From positions 1 to 6,041 of the forward strand of contig JARFRL010000169.1 of assembly GCA_029287275.1 (NCBI GenBank): a stretch of DNA of 6,041 bases, written 5' to 3'. A program made the position numbers and the translations under genes. The first letter of the stretch is position 1. Each line of letters starts with the position of its first letter. A model generated the notes under the pieces. The model was not told the origin of the DNA. It saw only the letters and a list, made by a program, of their open reading frames with translations, and did no database searches. Below are positions 1-6,041 of this stretch, piece by piece. Source of the stretch: Pontiella desulfatans. Its GTDB lineage: Bacteria; Verrucomicrobiota; Kiritimatiellia; Kiritimatiellales; Pontiellaceae.

Positions 1-1899
1 TACGCGGCCGGCCGTTTCCCCGGCGGTTACATCAAGCGCGAGGCGCGTCCTTCCGAGAAGGAAATCCTCACCATGCGCGTCACCGACCGTCCGATTCGCA
101 CGCTCTTTCCGGACAACTTCCACCGCGAAGTGCAGATCAACAACATGCTCTTTAGCTGCGACGGAACGCTCGATACCGACGTGCTCAGCGTGAACGCCGC
201 CTCGGCCGCGCTGACGCTGACCGATCTGCCGTTCGATGGCCCGATCGGCGCCGTTCGCATCGTCCGCAACGACGGCGAGTGGATCGTCAATCCCAACCAC
301 GACGAGCTCGCGGCGAGCGACATCGACCTGACCTACTGCGGAGCCCGCGAAACGGTCATGATGATCGAAGGCAGCGCCAAGGAAATCCCCGAAGCCGATT
401 TCATCGAAGGCATGAAAGTCGCGCACGCTGAAGTGGTTAAAATCATCGACGGCCAGCTGGAGCTTCGCAAGGCGCTCGGCATGCCGGAAAAAGTTTACGC
501 GCCGGAACCCAAAGACACCACGCTGGTTGACAAGGCCCGCGAACTCGTTGGCGAAAAGTTCAAAGAGCTGATGAAAATCGGCGCCAAGCTTGAGCGTCAA
601 GACGCCGTTTCGGCACTGAAGGAAGAGCTGAAGCCTCAGATGCAGGAACTTTTCGCTGAAATGACCGAAGACCAGTTCTTCCACGCGTTTCACGAACTGG
701 AAATCGAAACCGTTCGTAAAAACGTTACCGAAGGCGGAACCCGCATCGGTGGACGCGGCATGCTGGAGCTGCGCGATCTGGATGTTCAGGTCGGCGTGCT
801 TCCCCGCACGCACGGTTCGGCCATCTTCGGCCGCGGCGAAACGCAGACCATCTGCATGGTCACCCTCGGAACCACCAAAGAATCGCAGCGCTTCGACGCG
901 GTCACCGGTGGCGTGAATGAAAAGAACTTCATTCTGCACTACAACTTCCCGCCTTACTCCGTGGGCGAAGTCGGTCGTCTGGGGATGACCGGCCGCCGCG
1001 AAATCGGCCATGGCAACTTGGCCGAGCGTTCGCTCGCTCCGGTAATGCCGGATGAATTCCCCTACACCGTGCGCGTGGTTTCCGAAGTGATGGGCTCCAA
1101 CGGGTCCTCCTCCATGGCCTCCGCGTGCGGCGGCTGTCTGGCGCTGATGGACGCGGGTGTTCCGCTGAAAGCTGCGGTCGCGGGTATTTCCGTCGGTCTG
1201 TTCACGGACGAAAAAGGCGCCTCCATTCAGGTTATCGACATCCTCGGTGTTGAAGACCACTGCGGCGACATGGACTTCAAGGTGGTGGGTACCCGCAAGG
1301 GCATCACCGGCTTCCAGGTTGACCTGAAAGTGCATGGCCTTAACTGGGACCAGGTCGCCGAAGCGTTCGAGATCGCCCGCAAGGGTCGTTGCGACATCCT
1401 CGACCAGATGGAAGCCGTTCTGCCCGCTCCGCGCGAAGAACTCGCCGCGACCGCGCCGCGCATCACGACCGTTAAGATCGACCCCGAGAAGATCGGCGCG
1501 CTGATCGGACCGGGCGGAAAGCACATCCGCGCGATCACCGAGAGCTCAGGCGCTCAGGTCGACATTCAGGAAGACGGAACGGTCAACATCTTCGCGGTCG
1601 ACGCCGACGCGATGGAAAGCGCCATCAGCCAGGTTAACGCGCTGACCGCCGAAATCGAAATTGGTCGGACCTACGAGGGCAAAGTTATCGCCGTCAAGGA
1701 CTTCGGCGCGTTCGTCGAGTGCATGCCGGGCAAGGAAGGTCTGGTTCACATTTCCGAAATGGCCAACGAGCGCATCGATAGTGTCGACGCGATCTGCAAG
1801 CCGGGCGACGTGATGCGCGTGAAGTGCATCGACATCGACAATCAGGGCCGCGTTCGTCTCAGCCGCAAAGCCGCGCTGAACGACGAAGCCGCTGAATAA
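1..1899 (+). CDS. pnp: Polynucleotide phosphorylase (PNPase), 5'-truncated by window edge
   Basis: PNPase is a cytoplasmic 3'-to-5' exoribonuclease that uses phosphate to release nucleoside diphosphates from RNA; in many bacteria it joins the RNA degradosome. Frame 1 is open from base 1 to TAA at 1897-1899, giving 632 visible residues; about 70 N-terminal residues are missing compared with the usual ~700-710. In visible numbering: the rest of the first RNase PH-like domain (1 to ~150, with IKREARPSEKEIL and DRPIRTLFP), the helical linker domain (~165-235), the second, catalytic RNase PH-like domain (~245-460), a KH domain (~488-546, GPGG loop at 503-506) and an S1 domain (~553-623). The catalytic core is intact: GRREIGHGNLAERS, SNGSSSMAS and EDHCGDMDFK, matching E. 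coli Asp486, Asp492 and Lys494 at D419, D425 and K427. The protein ends just after S1, with no long tail. The ATG at 73 is internal methionine, because family-typical sequence continues upstream of it. One oddity is RIGGR where RxDGR is usual. The identification is near certain. Confidence 0.98.
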   Translation, partial: YAAGRFPGGYIKREARPSEKEILTMRVTDRPIRTLFPDNFHREVQINNMLFSCDGTLDTDVLSVNAASAALTLTDLPFDGPIGAVRIVRNDGEWIVNPNHDELAASDIDLTYCGARETVMMIEGSAKEIPEADFIEGMKVAHAEVVKIIDGQLELRKALGMPEKVYAPEPKDTTLVDKARELVGEKFKELMKIGAKLERQDAVSALKEELKPQMQELFAEMTEDQFFHAFHELEIETVRKNVTEGGTRIGGRGMLELRDLDVQVGVLPRTHGSAIFGRGETQTICMVTLGTTKESQRFDAVTGGVNEKNFILHYNFPPYSVGEVGRLGMTGRREIGHGNLAERSLAPVMPDEFPYTVRVVSEVMGSNGSSSMASACGGCLALMDAGVPLKAAVAGISVGLFTDEKGASIQVIDILGVEDHCGDMDFKVVGTRKGITGFQVDLKVHGLNWDQVAEAFEIARKGRCDILDQMEAVLPAPREELAATAPRITTVKIDPEKIGALIGPGGKHIRAITESSGAQVDIQEDGTVNIFAVDADAMESAISQVNALTAEIEIGRTYEGKVIAVKDFGAFVECMPGKEGLVHISEMANERIDSVDAICKPGDVMRVKCIDIDNQGRVRLSRKAALNDEAAE

Positions 1900-1922
1900 G
1901 TTTCCACTCGTTGGAAATGATG

Positions 1923-1954
1923 AAAAGGCGCTCCCTCGCGGGGCGCCTTTTTTT
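1923..1954 (+). terminator. Rho-independent terminator of pnp, in the convergent gap
   Basis: A 9-bp perfect inverted repeat pairs 1923-1931 (AAAAGGCGC) with 1943-1951 (GCGCCTTTT). Two further C-G pairs inside (1933-1934 with 1940-1941) leave a 5-base loop. The right arm runs into seven T residues at 1948-1954, which is the classic intrinsic terminator form on the plus strand, 24 bases after the pnp stop. Read from the minus strand, the same hairpin begins directly after the glycosyltransferase stop codon (1953-1955) and is followed by only four T residues, so it may also end that operon, probably less efficiently. Confidence 0.88.
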
Positions 1955-2966
1955 ATTGCCCGCTCACGGCTCGAACGAAGTTGGCGTTGAAGGCTTCGAT
2001 GGAGTTTTCGGCGAGCACCTTCATCTGAAGCTCGGCGATTTTTCCGATCCCGTCGTCGCGGGCGTTGGAGAACGCCGCGGCCAGCGCGTCCGCGTTTTCG
2101 GGCGCGAAGGTCCATTCGGGCGGCAGGACGTCCTTCATGCCGTCGCGGGCGCTGCCGAGGACCGGAACGCCGCGGGCGAGCGCCTCGAGCATCACGAGCG
2201 GTACGCCTTCGTAGCGCGACGGGATGATCAGGAAATCGATCATGCCGTAGATCGCCTCGATATCGTTCGACCATGGCGCGCGCGAAATGTTTTCGACGTC
2301 CGCGATCATTCGGTCGAGCGGACGGGCGTCGGGGCCGTCGCCGAAAAACATAAGGCGGCAATTTTTGAAGCGGTCCGGCCGCGCTTGGAAGGCGCGGACG
2401 AGGAAGTCCTGGCGTTTCTGTTTGAATTCGATCCGGCCCACGACCGCGAGCGTCGTTGTTGCTCCCCGCTCCATGATCGCTGGTATGGGCGGCGCGGGGA
2501 TGCCGTTGGGAACCACGGCGATCGGTTTTTTGGTTCCGCGTTCGATCAGTAGCGCTTTCATGCTTTCCGAGATGGTGATGAAGCGGTCGGGTTGGTTGAA
2601 TAATCGGCGGTTTCGTAGATCGCGGAGGGCGCCGAGTTTCGCGCCCATGTCGGCGAGGCGATGCGGGATCGCGATGTAGCTCGCGCACTCGACGCCCGCG
2701 GCGCGCGCGGCCCGAACGCCGGCGGTGGATTGGGCGATGTCGCCCTGAACGCAGAGCACGAGGTCGGGGTTGAGCGTATGGATTCGTTCGGCGTCGGCGT
2801 CGAGCGTCTGAATGCCGACGAGTCGTTCCGCGAGTTTTTGGTTGGCGGGGTTGATCATGCCGACGACCTCGGTCGTTGGCTCGGCGGCGAGCGCCTCAAT
2901 CCCTCGGCAGGCCATGATCTGATGGCCGCCGAAATCGGGGTTGTCGTCGTAGACGAGGATTTTCAC
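1953..2966 (-). CDS. GT4-type (GT-B fold) glycosyltransferase
   Basis: This 337-residue protein is a retaining glycosyltransferase of the GT4 / Glycos_transf_1 type, expected to move a sugar from a nucleotide-sugar donor to an acceptor on the cytosolic side. The N-terminal Rossmann half opens with MKILVYDDNPDFGGHQ, including the glycine-rich GGHQ loop at 13-16. The C-terminal half has FITISESMK (129-137), VVPNGI (151-156), VGRIEFKQKRQD (176-187, basic residues usual for donor phosphates), FFGDGPD (207-213) and IIPSRYEGVPLVMLEALARG. The last contains the family EX7E pair, E253 and E261. No signal peptide or membrane segment is visible. The length is slightly below the usual 350-400. The start is GTG (2964-2966), chosen because AAGGA at 2972-2976 lies five bases upstream and the core beta strand starts at once. 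The gene begins 8 bases after the upstream membrane glycosyltransferase gene, so the two are probably co-transcribed and perhaps translationally coupled. Donor and acceptor are unknown; no gene symbol is justified. Confidence 0.93.
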   Translation of the reverse strand: MKILVYDDNPDFGGHQIMACRGIEALAAEPTTEVVGMINPANQKLAERLVGIQTLDADAERIHTLNPDLVLCVQGDIAQSTAGVRAARAAGVECASYIAIPHRLADMGAKLGALRDLRNRRLFNQPDRFITISESMKALLIERGTKKPIAVVPNGIPAPPIPAIMERGATTTLAVVGRIEFKQKRQDFLVRAFQARPDRFKNCRLMFFGDGPDARPLDRMIADVENISRAPWSNDIEAIYGMIDFLIIPSRYEGVPLVMLEALARGVPVLGSARDGMKDVLPPEWTFAPENADALAAAFSNARDDGIGKIAELQMKVLAENSIEAFNANFVRAVSGQ

Positions 2967-2971
2967 GCGGG

Positions 2972-2976
2972 TCCTT
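2972..2976 (-). promoter_or_regulatory. Ribosome binding site of the GT4 gene, overlapping the upstream stop codon
   Basis: On the minus strand the sequence TAAGGACCCGCGTG combines the stop codon of the membrane protein (TAA, 2975-2977), a Shine-Dalgarno-like AAGGA and, after a 5-base spacer, the GTG start. This site fixes the GTG start and places the two genes in one operon with likely translational coupling. Confidence 0.8.
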
Positions 2977-5968
2977 ACATGCCGGGCAGGGGCGCGAGGC
3001 CGAGATTGTTGGAGGTGGGTTGTCGCGACGGAGCAAGTTTCTGGAACTCGGGCGTCTTGCGAACCGGATCGAATCGTTTGTCGTCGCGCAACCGCGTTCG
3101 TATGGGCTCGCCGCCCACCTTGACGGCTTCGCGGAGCGAAACGAACATTTCGCCGCGTTTGTTTTGAACGAGTTGCAACGCGGCGAGGTTGATCCAGCCG
3201 GTCGGATCTTGCGGCGCCAGCAGCGTGTATTGTTTGAGCGCGAGGTCCACGGTTCCGAGCTTGCGTTTTTCGGCCATGTATTGGGCCATGCTCATGAGCA
3301 TGTCGGGTTGCATTTTTCCGGAGCTGATCATTTTTTGGGCGAGCGCCTCGGCCTCGCGGGTCTTGCCCGTGTTGAATTGAATATTGATGAGTTCCATCAC
3401 GTCGTTGAACTCGATGGTCCCGCCGCGGAGCTTTTGTTCGAGCTCCGTTCGTCTGGCGGCCATTTTTTTCATGTTCTTGAGGTTGTTCTGGAATTGCAGC
3501 GCCTTGTCGTTGTTCGGATCTTTCTTAAGAAAGACGTCGAAAATCTCGATGGCTTCGTCGAAGCGCCCTCGTCGTGAGATGAGGTCGGCGAGGCGGAAGT
3601 TGGCCTCAGGGCTGAGGTCGTAAAGGGCGACGGCTTGGCGGAAGGCGGCCTCGGACTCGTTGGGTTTGCCGCGCGCGGCGTAGAGCCCCGCGAGGGCGCT
3701 GCGCAGTTTGGAGAATGATTTGCGCGCCACGATGTCGCCGATGAATTTCGGGTCGTTCATGAGGCGGTCGACATACCAGTTCCAGAAGTCGGTGTCGTTC
3801 TTGATCATCTCCGCCGTGAGCGGCGTCGGCTGGTTGTTGATCTTCATGATCAGGCCGTTGGGCGTGAGGTAGGGATACATCCACGGAAGGACGTAGCTTT
3901 CCTCGACGTAGAAGGTCCGTTTCGGCGGGAGGCCGGTTTTTGGATCGATGGGCGGCTCCTCCAGCACGACCGCGGCGCCGACCGGCCGCGTTTTCTCCTC
4001 GGTTCGGGATTCGGTGCGGTATTGGTTGTGATCGAAGATCATTCTGCTGAGGAAGCCGTTGATCTGCATGACGCCGCCGACGCCCTGCACCTGCACCTTT
4101 CCGCCTTCGGTCTTCACGTCCGCGCCCGCGTTGATTTTGCCGGACTGCACGCCTTGGACGTACATTTGGAACGCTTGGTTGGAGTCGATGGGCGAGGGGA
4201 TCCAGATCTGGTCGCCGTAGAGGTCGCGCATGACGTTCATGTAGGTGTTGTCCGCGAGCGCGTTCTGGGTGATGAGGTAGACGTCGGGGCGGACCTTCGC
4301 GGAATAGATCATGTAGGTCGGCACGAAGCGGCCCGGATCGGTGCCGCCGAAGAAGATCGCGTTGGGGCCCATGGGTTCGGGGTAGTTCTTGCAGGGATAG
4401 GCCGCCCACTGCTTGTCGAATTCCGCCGGGTCCGGATACCAGTAGCTCAGGTCGTCTTTGATGCCTTCGACGCCGCGGAGTTGCCAGTTGCCGAACTGCC
4501 AGCCGAAGTCGTGCCCGTTTTGCTCGCTTCCACCGACGATCATTCGCTGCTGTTCGCTGTTGAAGTTTTTATAGACGAGCGCGAAGGGCAGCAACGCCAC
4601 CAACACCACGCCGCCGACCTTGGTGAGGAGGTTGTTTTTCGCGAGGGTTTCCAGATAGGCCATCATCAGCAGCAGGCCGTAGCCGATCCAGATGACGAAC
4701 AGCGCGTGCGACTGGATGTACTGGGTGCGGCCGATGAACTGGTTTTGAATGTCCATCTTGGGATTGTGCAGCACCATGAAAACGACGCTGACGAAGATGA
4801 AGCCGATGAACGCGGTGGCCAGCCAGGTGTTGTTCTTTTTCCCGAGTTTGCGAGAGAAGAGAAAGGGCAGCGCGGCGAGCAACGCGACGGGGCCGAAGAA
4901 CTGGGCGCGCAGATCGATCGTGTAGGCCCAGAGCTGCCGGAGGAACTGCAGCGTGAACACGTGGGCCAGCGTGACGCGTTCGTATTGCCCGCGGGTGAGC
5001 GCGTGCATGAAACCCTGCCAGGTGCGCGGATAGCCCCAGTTGATCGGCGGGTTCTGGTCGGACGAGATGGGCATGTAGAGATAGAACGCCAAGCCGACGA
5101 ACAAGACCAGGAAGGTGGGGCCGACCACCTTGCCGTTCGGTAGCGCGATCCAAGCGATGATCGGAACGATCAGCGCGTAGAGCGTCCAAAAGGTGAAGCC
5201 GATATGCCCGGGGCCTTTGTACCAGCTCCAGTCGGATTCTCCCGCGACCTTGATCAGCACGACCATCAGGATGTAGAAGGCGCCGGTGATCACGAAATCG
5301 CGGAATAGCCGGAGGTTCCGGAACAGAATCGCGGCGGCCATCGCGGGTCCCATGAACATGAGGGTTTGGTGGTTCGTGACGCCCAATCCGAACGCGAACG
5401 CGCTGAGGATCAGCCATTTCGAGTCTTCCGGGTCGTACATCCAGCGGTAGAGAAACAACAACAGCAGAGACTGAAAGAGGATGTTGAGGGAATAAACCTC
5501 CGCGATGACCGACTGAGACCACATGCCCTGGCCGAACGCGAGCAGCAGGCCGCCGGCGAATCCCGCGGTGGCGCAGAACAGGCTTTCCGTCTTGTCGCCG
5601 AGCATGCTGGTTTCCTTGCCGAGGCCGCGCAGCAGCTCGATGCCCGAACGGCTGATCAGCATCGCGAGCACGCCGCAGGCCGCCGCGCCCGCGACGGCCG
5701 AGAACAGGTTGACCGCCCACGCGGGGTTGGGTTGACCATGAAAGGTGACGTTGTGGAAGACCCATTGGAAAAACCACGTCAGCAACGACCAGATGGGATA
5801 ACCCGGCGGGTGCGGCACGCCCAGATAATCCGAGGCCACGACCAGTTCGCCGGAATCCTCCAGACCCACGGTGGGCTGCAAGGTCAGAACATAGACGGTG
5901 AGGGAGACGAGGAAGGTCGTCGCGAACGCGATCCAGTCCGCTTTTCTAAAGAATTTTTCCGTGGTCAA
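2975..5968 (-). CDS. TMEM260/DUF2723-family (GT117) membrane glycosyltransferase with C-terminal TPR region
   Basis: This ~997-residue polytopic protein belongs to the DUF2723 (PF11028) family, which includes the human protein O-mannosyltransferase TMEM260. Such GT-C enzymes are thought to use lipid-linked sugars on the outer face of the membrane. After TM1 (~12-30) comes the family signature: EDSGEL at 37-42 (acidic residues D38 and E41, candidate catalytic positions) and GVPHPPGYP at 50-58. EVYSLN (157-162) and TNHQT (198-202) are also family-like. Roughly 12-14 hydrophobic segments run to ~466. A soluble region follows, with GGTDPGRFVPTY (541-552), FYVEES (686-691) and WMYPYL (696-701). 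From ~750 to ~925 there are TPR-like helical pairs (for example AAFRQAVALYDLSPEANFRLADL). The TTG at 5966-5968 is chosen because GGAG lies nine bases upstream and the likely transcription start leaves it a ~28-base leader. The frame stays open to another TTG at 5992 (1005 residues), which has no ribosome binding site. No in-frame ATG exists at this end. The family call is firm; the donor sugar and acceptor are unknown. Confidence 0.9.
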   Translation of the reverse strand: MTTEKFFRKADWIAFATTFLVSLTVYVLTLQPTVGLEDSGELVVASDYLGVPHPPGYPIWSLLTWFFQWVFHNVTFHGQPNPAWAVNLFSAVAGAAACGVLAMLISRSGIELLRGLGKETSMLGDKTESLFCATAGFAGGLLLAFGQGMWSQSVIAEVYSLNILFQSLLLLFLYRWMYDPEDSKWLILSAFAFGLGVTNHQTLMFMGPAMAAAILFRNLRLFRDFVITGAFYILMVVLIKVAGESDWSWYKGPGHIGFTFWTLYALIVPIIAWIALPNGKVVGPTFLVLFVGLAFYLYMPISSDQNPPINWGYPRTWQGFMHALTRGQYERVTLAHVFTLQFLRQLWAYTIDLRAQFFGPVALLAALPFLFSRKLGKKNNTWLATAFIGFIFVSVVFMVLHNPKMDIQNQFIGRTQYIQSHALFVIWIGYGLLLMMAYLETLAKNNLLTKVGGVVLVALLPFALVYKNFNSEQQRMIVGGSEQNGHDFGWQFGNWQLRGVEGIKDDLSYWYPDPAEFDKQWAAYPCKNYPEPMGPNAIFFGGTDPGRFVPTYMIYSAKVRPDVYLITQNALADNTYMNVMRDLYGDQIWIPSPIDSNQAFQMYVQGVQSGKINAGADVKTEGGKVQVQGVGGVMQINGFLSRMIFDHNQYRTESRTEEKTRPVGAAVVLEEPPIDPKTGLPPKRTFYVEESYVLPWMYPYLTPNGLIMKINNQPTPLTAEMIKNDTDFWNWYVDRLMNDPKFIGDIVARKSFSKLRSALAGLYAARGKPNESEAAFRQAVALYDLSPEANFRLADLISRRGRFDEAIEIFDVFLKKDPNNDKALQFQNNLKNMKKMAARRTELEQKLRGGTIEFNDVMELINIQFNTGKTREAEALAQKMISSGKMQPDMLMSMAQYMAEKRKLGTVDLALKQYTLLAPQDPTGWINLAALQLVQNKRGEMFVSLREAVKVGGEPIRTRLRDDKRFDPVRKTPEFQKLAPSRQPTSNNLGLAPLPGM

Positions 5969-5977
5969 AACATGGTT

Positions 5978-5981
5978 CTCC
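5978..5981 (-). promoter_or_regulatory. Candidate ribosome binding site for the membrane glycosyltransferase
   Basis: GGAG on the minus strand sits nine bases before the TTG at 5968. It is also four bases before an out-of-frame ATG at 5971-5973, which would encode only Met-Phe before a stop. It is the only Shine-Dalgarno-like motif I see near this gene's start and it favours TTG 5968 over TTG 5992. Confidence 0.55.
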
Positions 5982-6003
5982 GGTTCAAACAAAACAGGCC
6001 AAC

Positions 6004-6031
6004 AGCATAGTTCATATGGGCTTCACGTCAA
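6004..6031 (-). promoter_or_regulatory. Putative sigma-70 type promoter for the two-gene minus-strand operon
   Basis: On the minus strand TTGACG (6026-6031, five of six matches to the -35 consensus) is followed by a 16-base spacer and TATGCT (6004-6009, four of six matches to the -10 consensus). Transcription would begin near 5995-5999. That leaves a ~28-base leader before TTG 5968 but only a few bases before TTG 5992, in agreement with the start chosen for the gene. The site lies at the window edge, and no operator-like repeat is visible around it. The evidence is motif matching only. Confidence 0.5.
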
Positions 6032-6041
6032 GAGCGCATCC

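Noticed and set aside
73..1899. Taking the ATG at 73 as the start of PNPase
   Set aside because: The same frame is open to base 1 and encodes conserved PNPase sequence (YAAGRFPGGYIKREARPSEKEILT) upstream, so the gene continues past the left edge.
1546..2688. 380-codon minus-strand open frame
   Set aside because: It overlaps pnp and lies in another frame of the glycosyltransferase gene; the product is arginine/proline-rich with no recognisable domain, typical of a shadow frame in GC-rich DNA.
4022..5143. 373-codon plus-strand open frame opposite the membrane protein gene
   Set aside because: The product is extremely rich in Asp, Glu, Val, His and Arg, as expected for the antisense of hydrophobic membrane-segment codons, and the minus-strand frame has clear family motifs.
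4569..5777. 402-codon minus-strand open frame inside the membrane protein gene
   Set aside because: It is a frame-shifted shadow of the same strand, rich in Arg, Pro and His with no motifs; the main frame is continuous, so it is not evidence of a frameshifted gene.
5965..6015. 16-residue minus-strand leader ORF starting at ATG 6015 (MNYAVGLF...) and a 7-residue one at ATG 6008
   Set aside because: Both ATGs lie in or upstream of the proposed -10 element, so they would not be in the transcript, and neither has a convincing ribosome binding site. They would merit another look only if transcription starts further upstream.
1..6041. Mobile elements, CRISPR arrays, tRNA/rRNA genes, riboswitches or long repeats
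   Set aside because: Nearly all bases are covered by three intact-looking genes; by eye I found no direct repeat arrays, terminal inverted repeats, transposase sequence or tRNA-like fold. A repeat or covariance-model scan was not possible here.

Overview
The window holds three protein genes and little else. It is GC-rich and densely coded. The polynucleotide phosphorylase sequence, and especially the large TMEM260/DUF2723-type membrane protein with its extended C-terminal region, suggest a bacterium of the PVC superphylum (Verrucomicrobiota, Kiritimatiellota or Lentisphaerota). This assignment is inferred from family resemblance and was not tested by a search.

Layout: (1) bases 1-1899, plus strand, carry the 3' nine-tenths of pnp, cut by the left window edge. 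(2) Bases 1900-1952 are a short convergent intergenic gap with a strong GC hairpin followed by a T-run; it ends pnp and abuts the stop codon of the gene arriving from the other side. (3) Bases 1953-2966, minus strand, encode a GT4-type (GT-B fold) glycosyltransferase. (4) Bases 2975-5968, minus strand, encode a ~997-residue polytopic membrane protein of the TMEM260/DUF2723 (GT117) family, with about a dozen membrane segments, a soluble central region and C-terminal TPR-like repeats. (5) Bases 5969-6041 hold a plausible sigma-70 type promoter and a short leader for the minus-strand genes.

The two minus-strand genes are separated by only 8 bases. The ribosome binding site of the second begins inside the stop codon of the first, so they very probably form one transcription unit. 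Together they suggest an envelope or protein glycosylation function: a cytosolic sugar-nucleotide-dependent transferase plus a membrane transferase likely to use a lipid-linked sugar on the outer face. That joint role is inferred; the sugars and acceptors cannot be read from sequence. pnp is a housekeeping RNA-turnover gene, unrelated in function and merely convergent.

Neither minus-strand gene starts with ATG (GTG and TTG). The TTG start of the membrane protein lies in an unusual context, with an out-of-frame ATG and a two-codon ORF, and is the most questionable point in the window. I see no mobile element, CRISPR array, RNA gene or clear unknown defence or biosynthetic system here.
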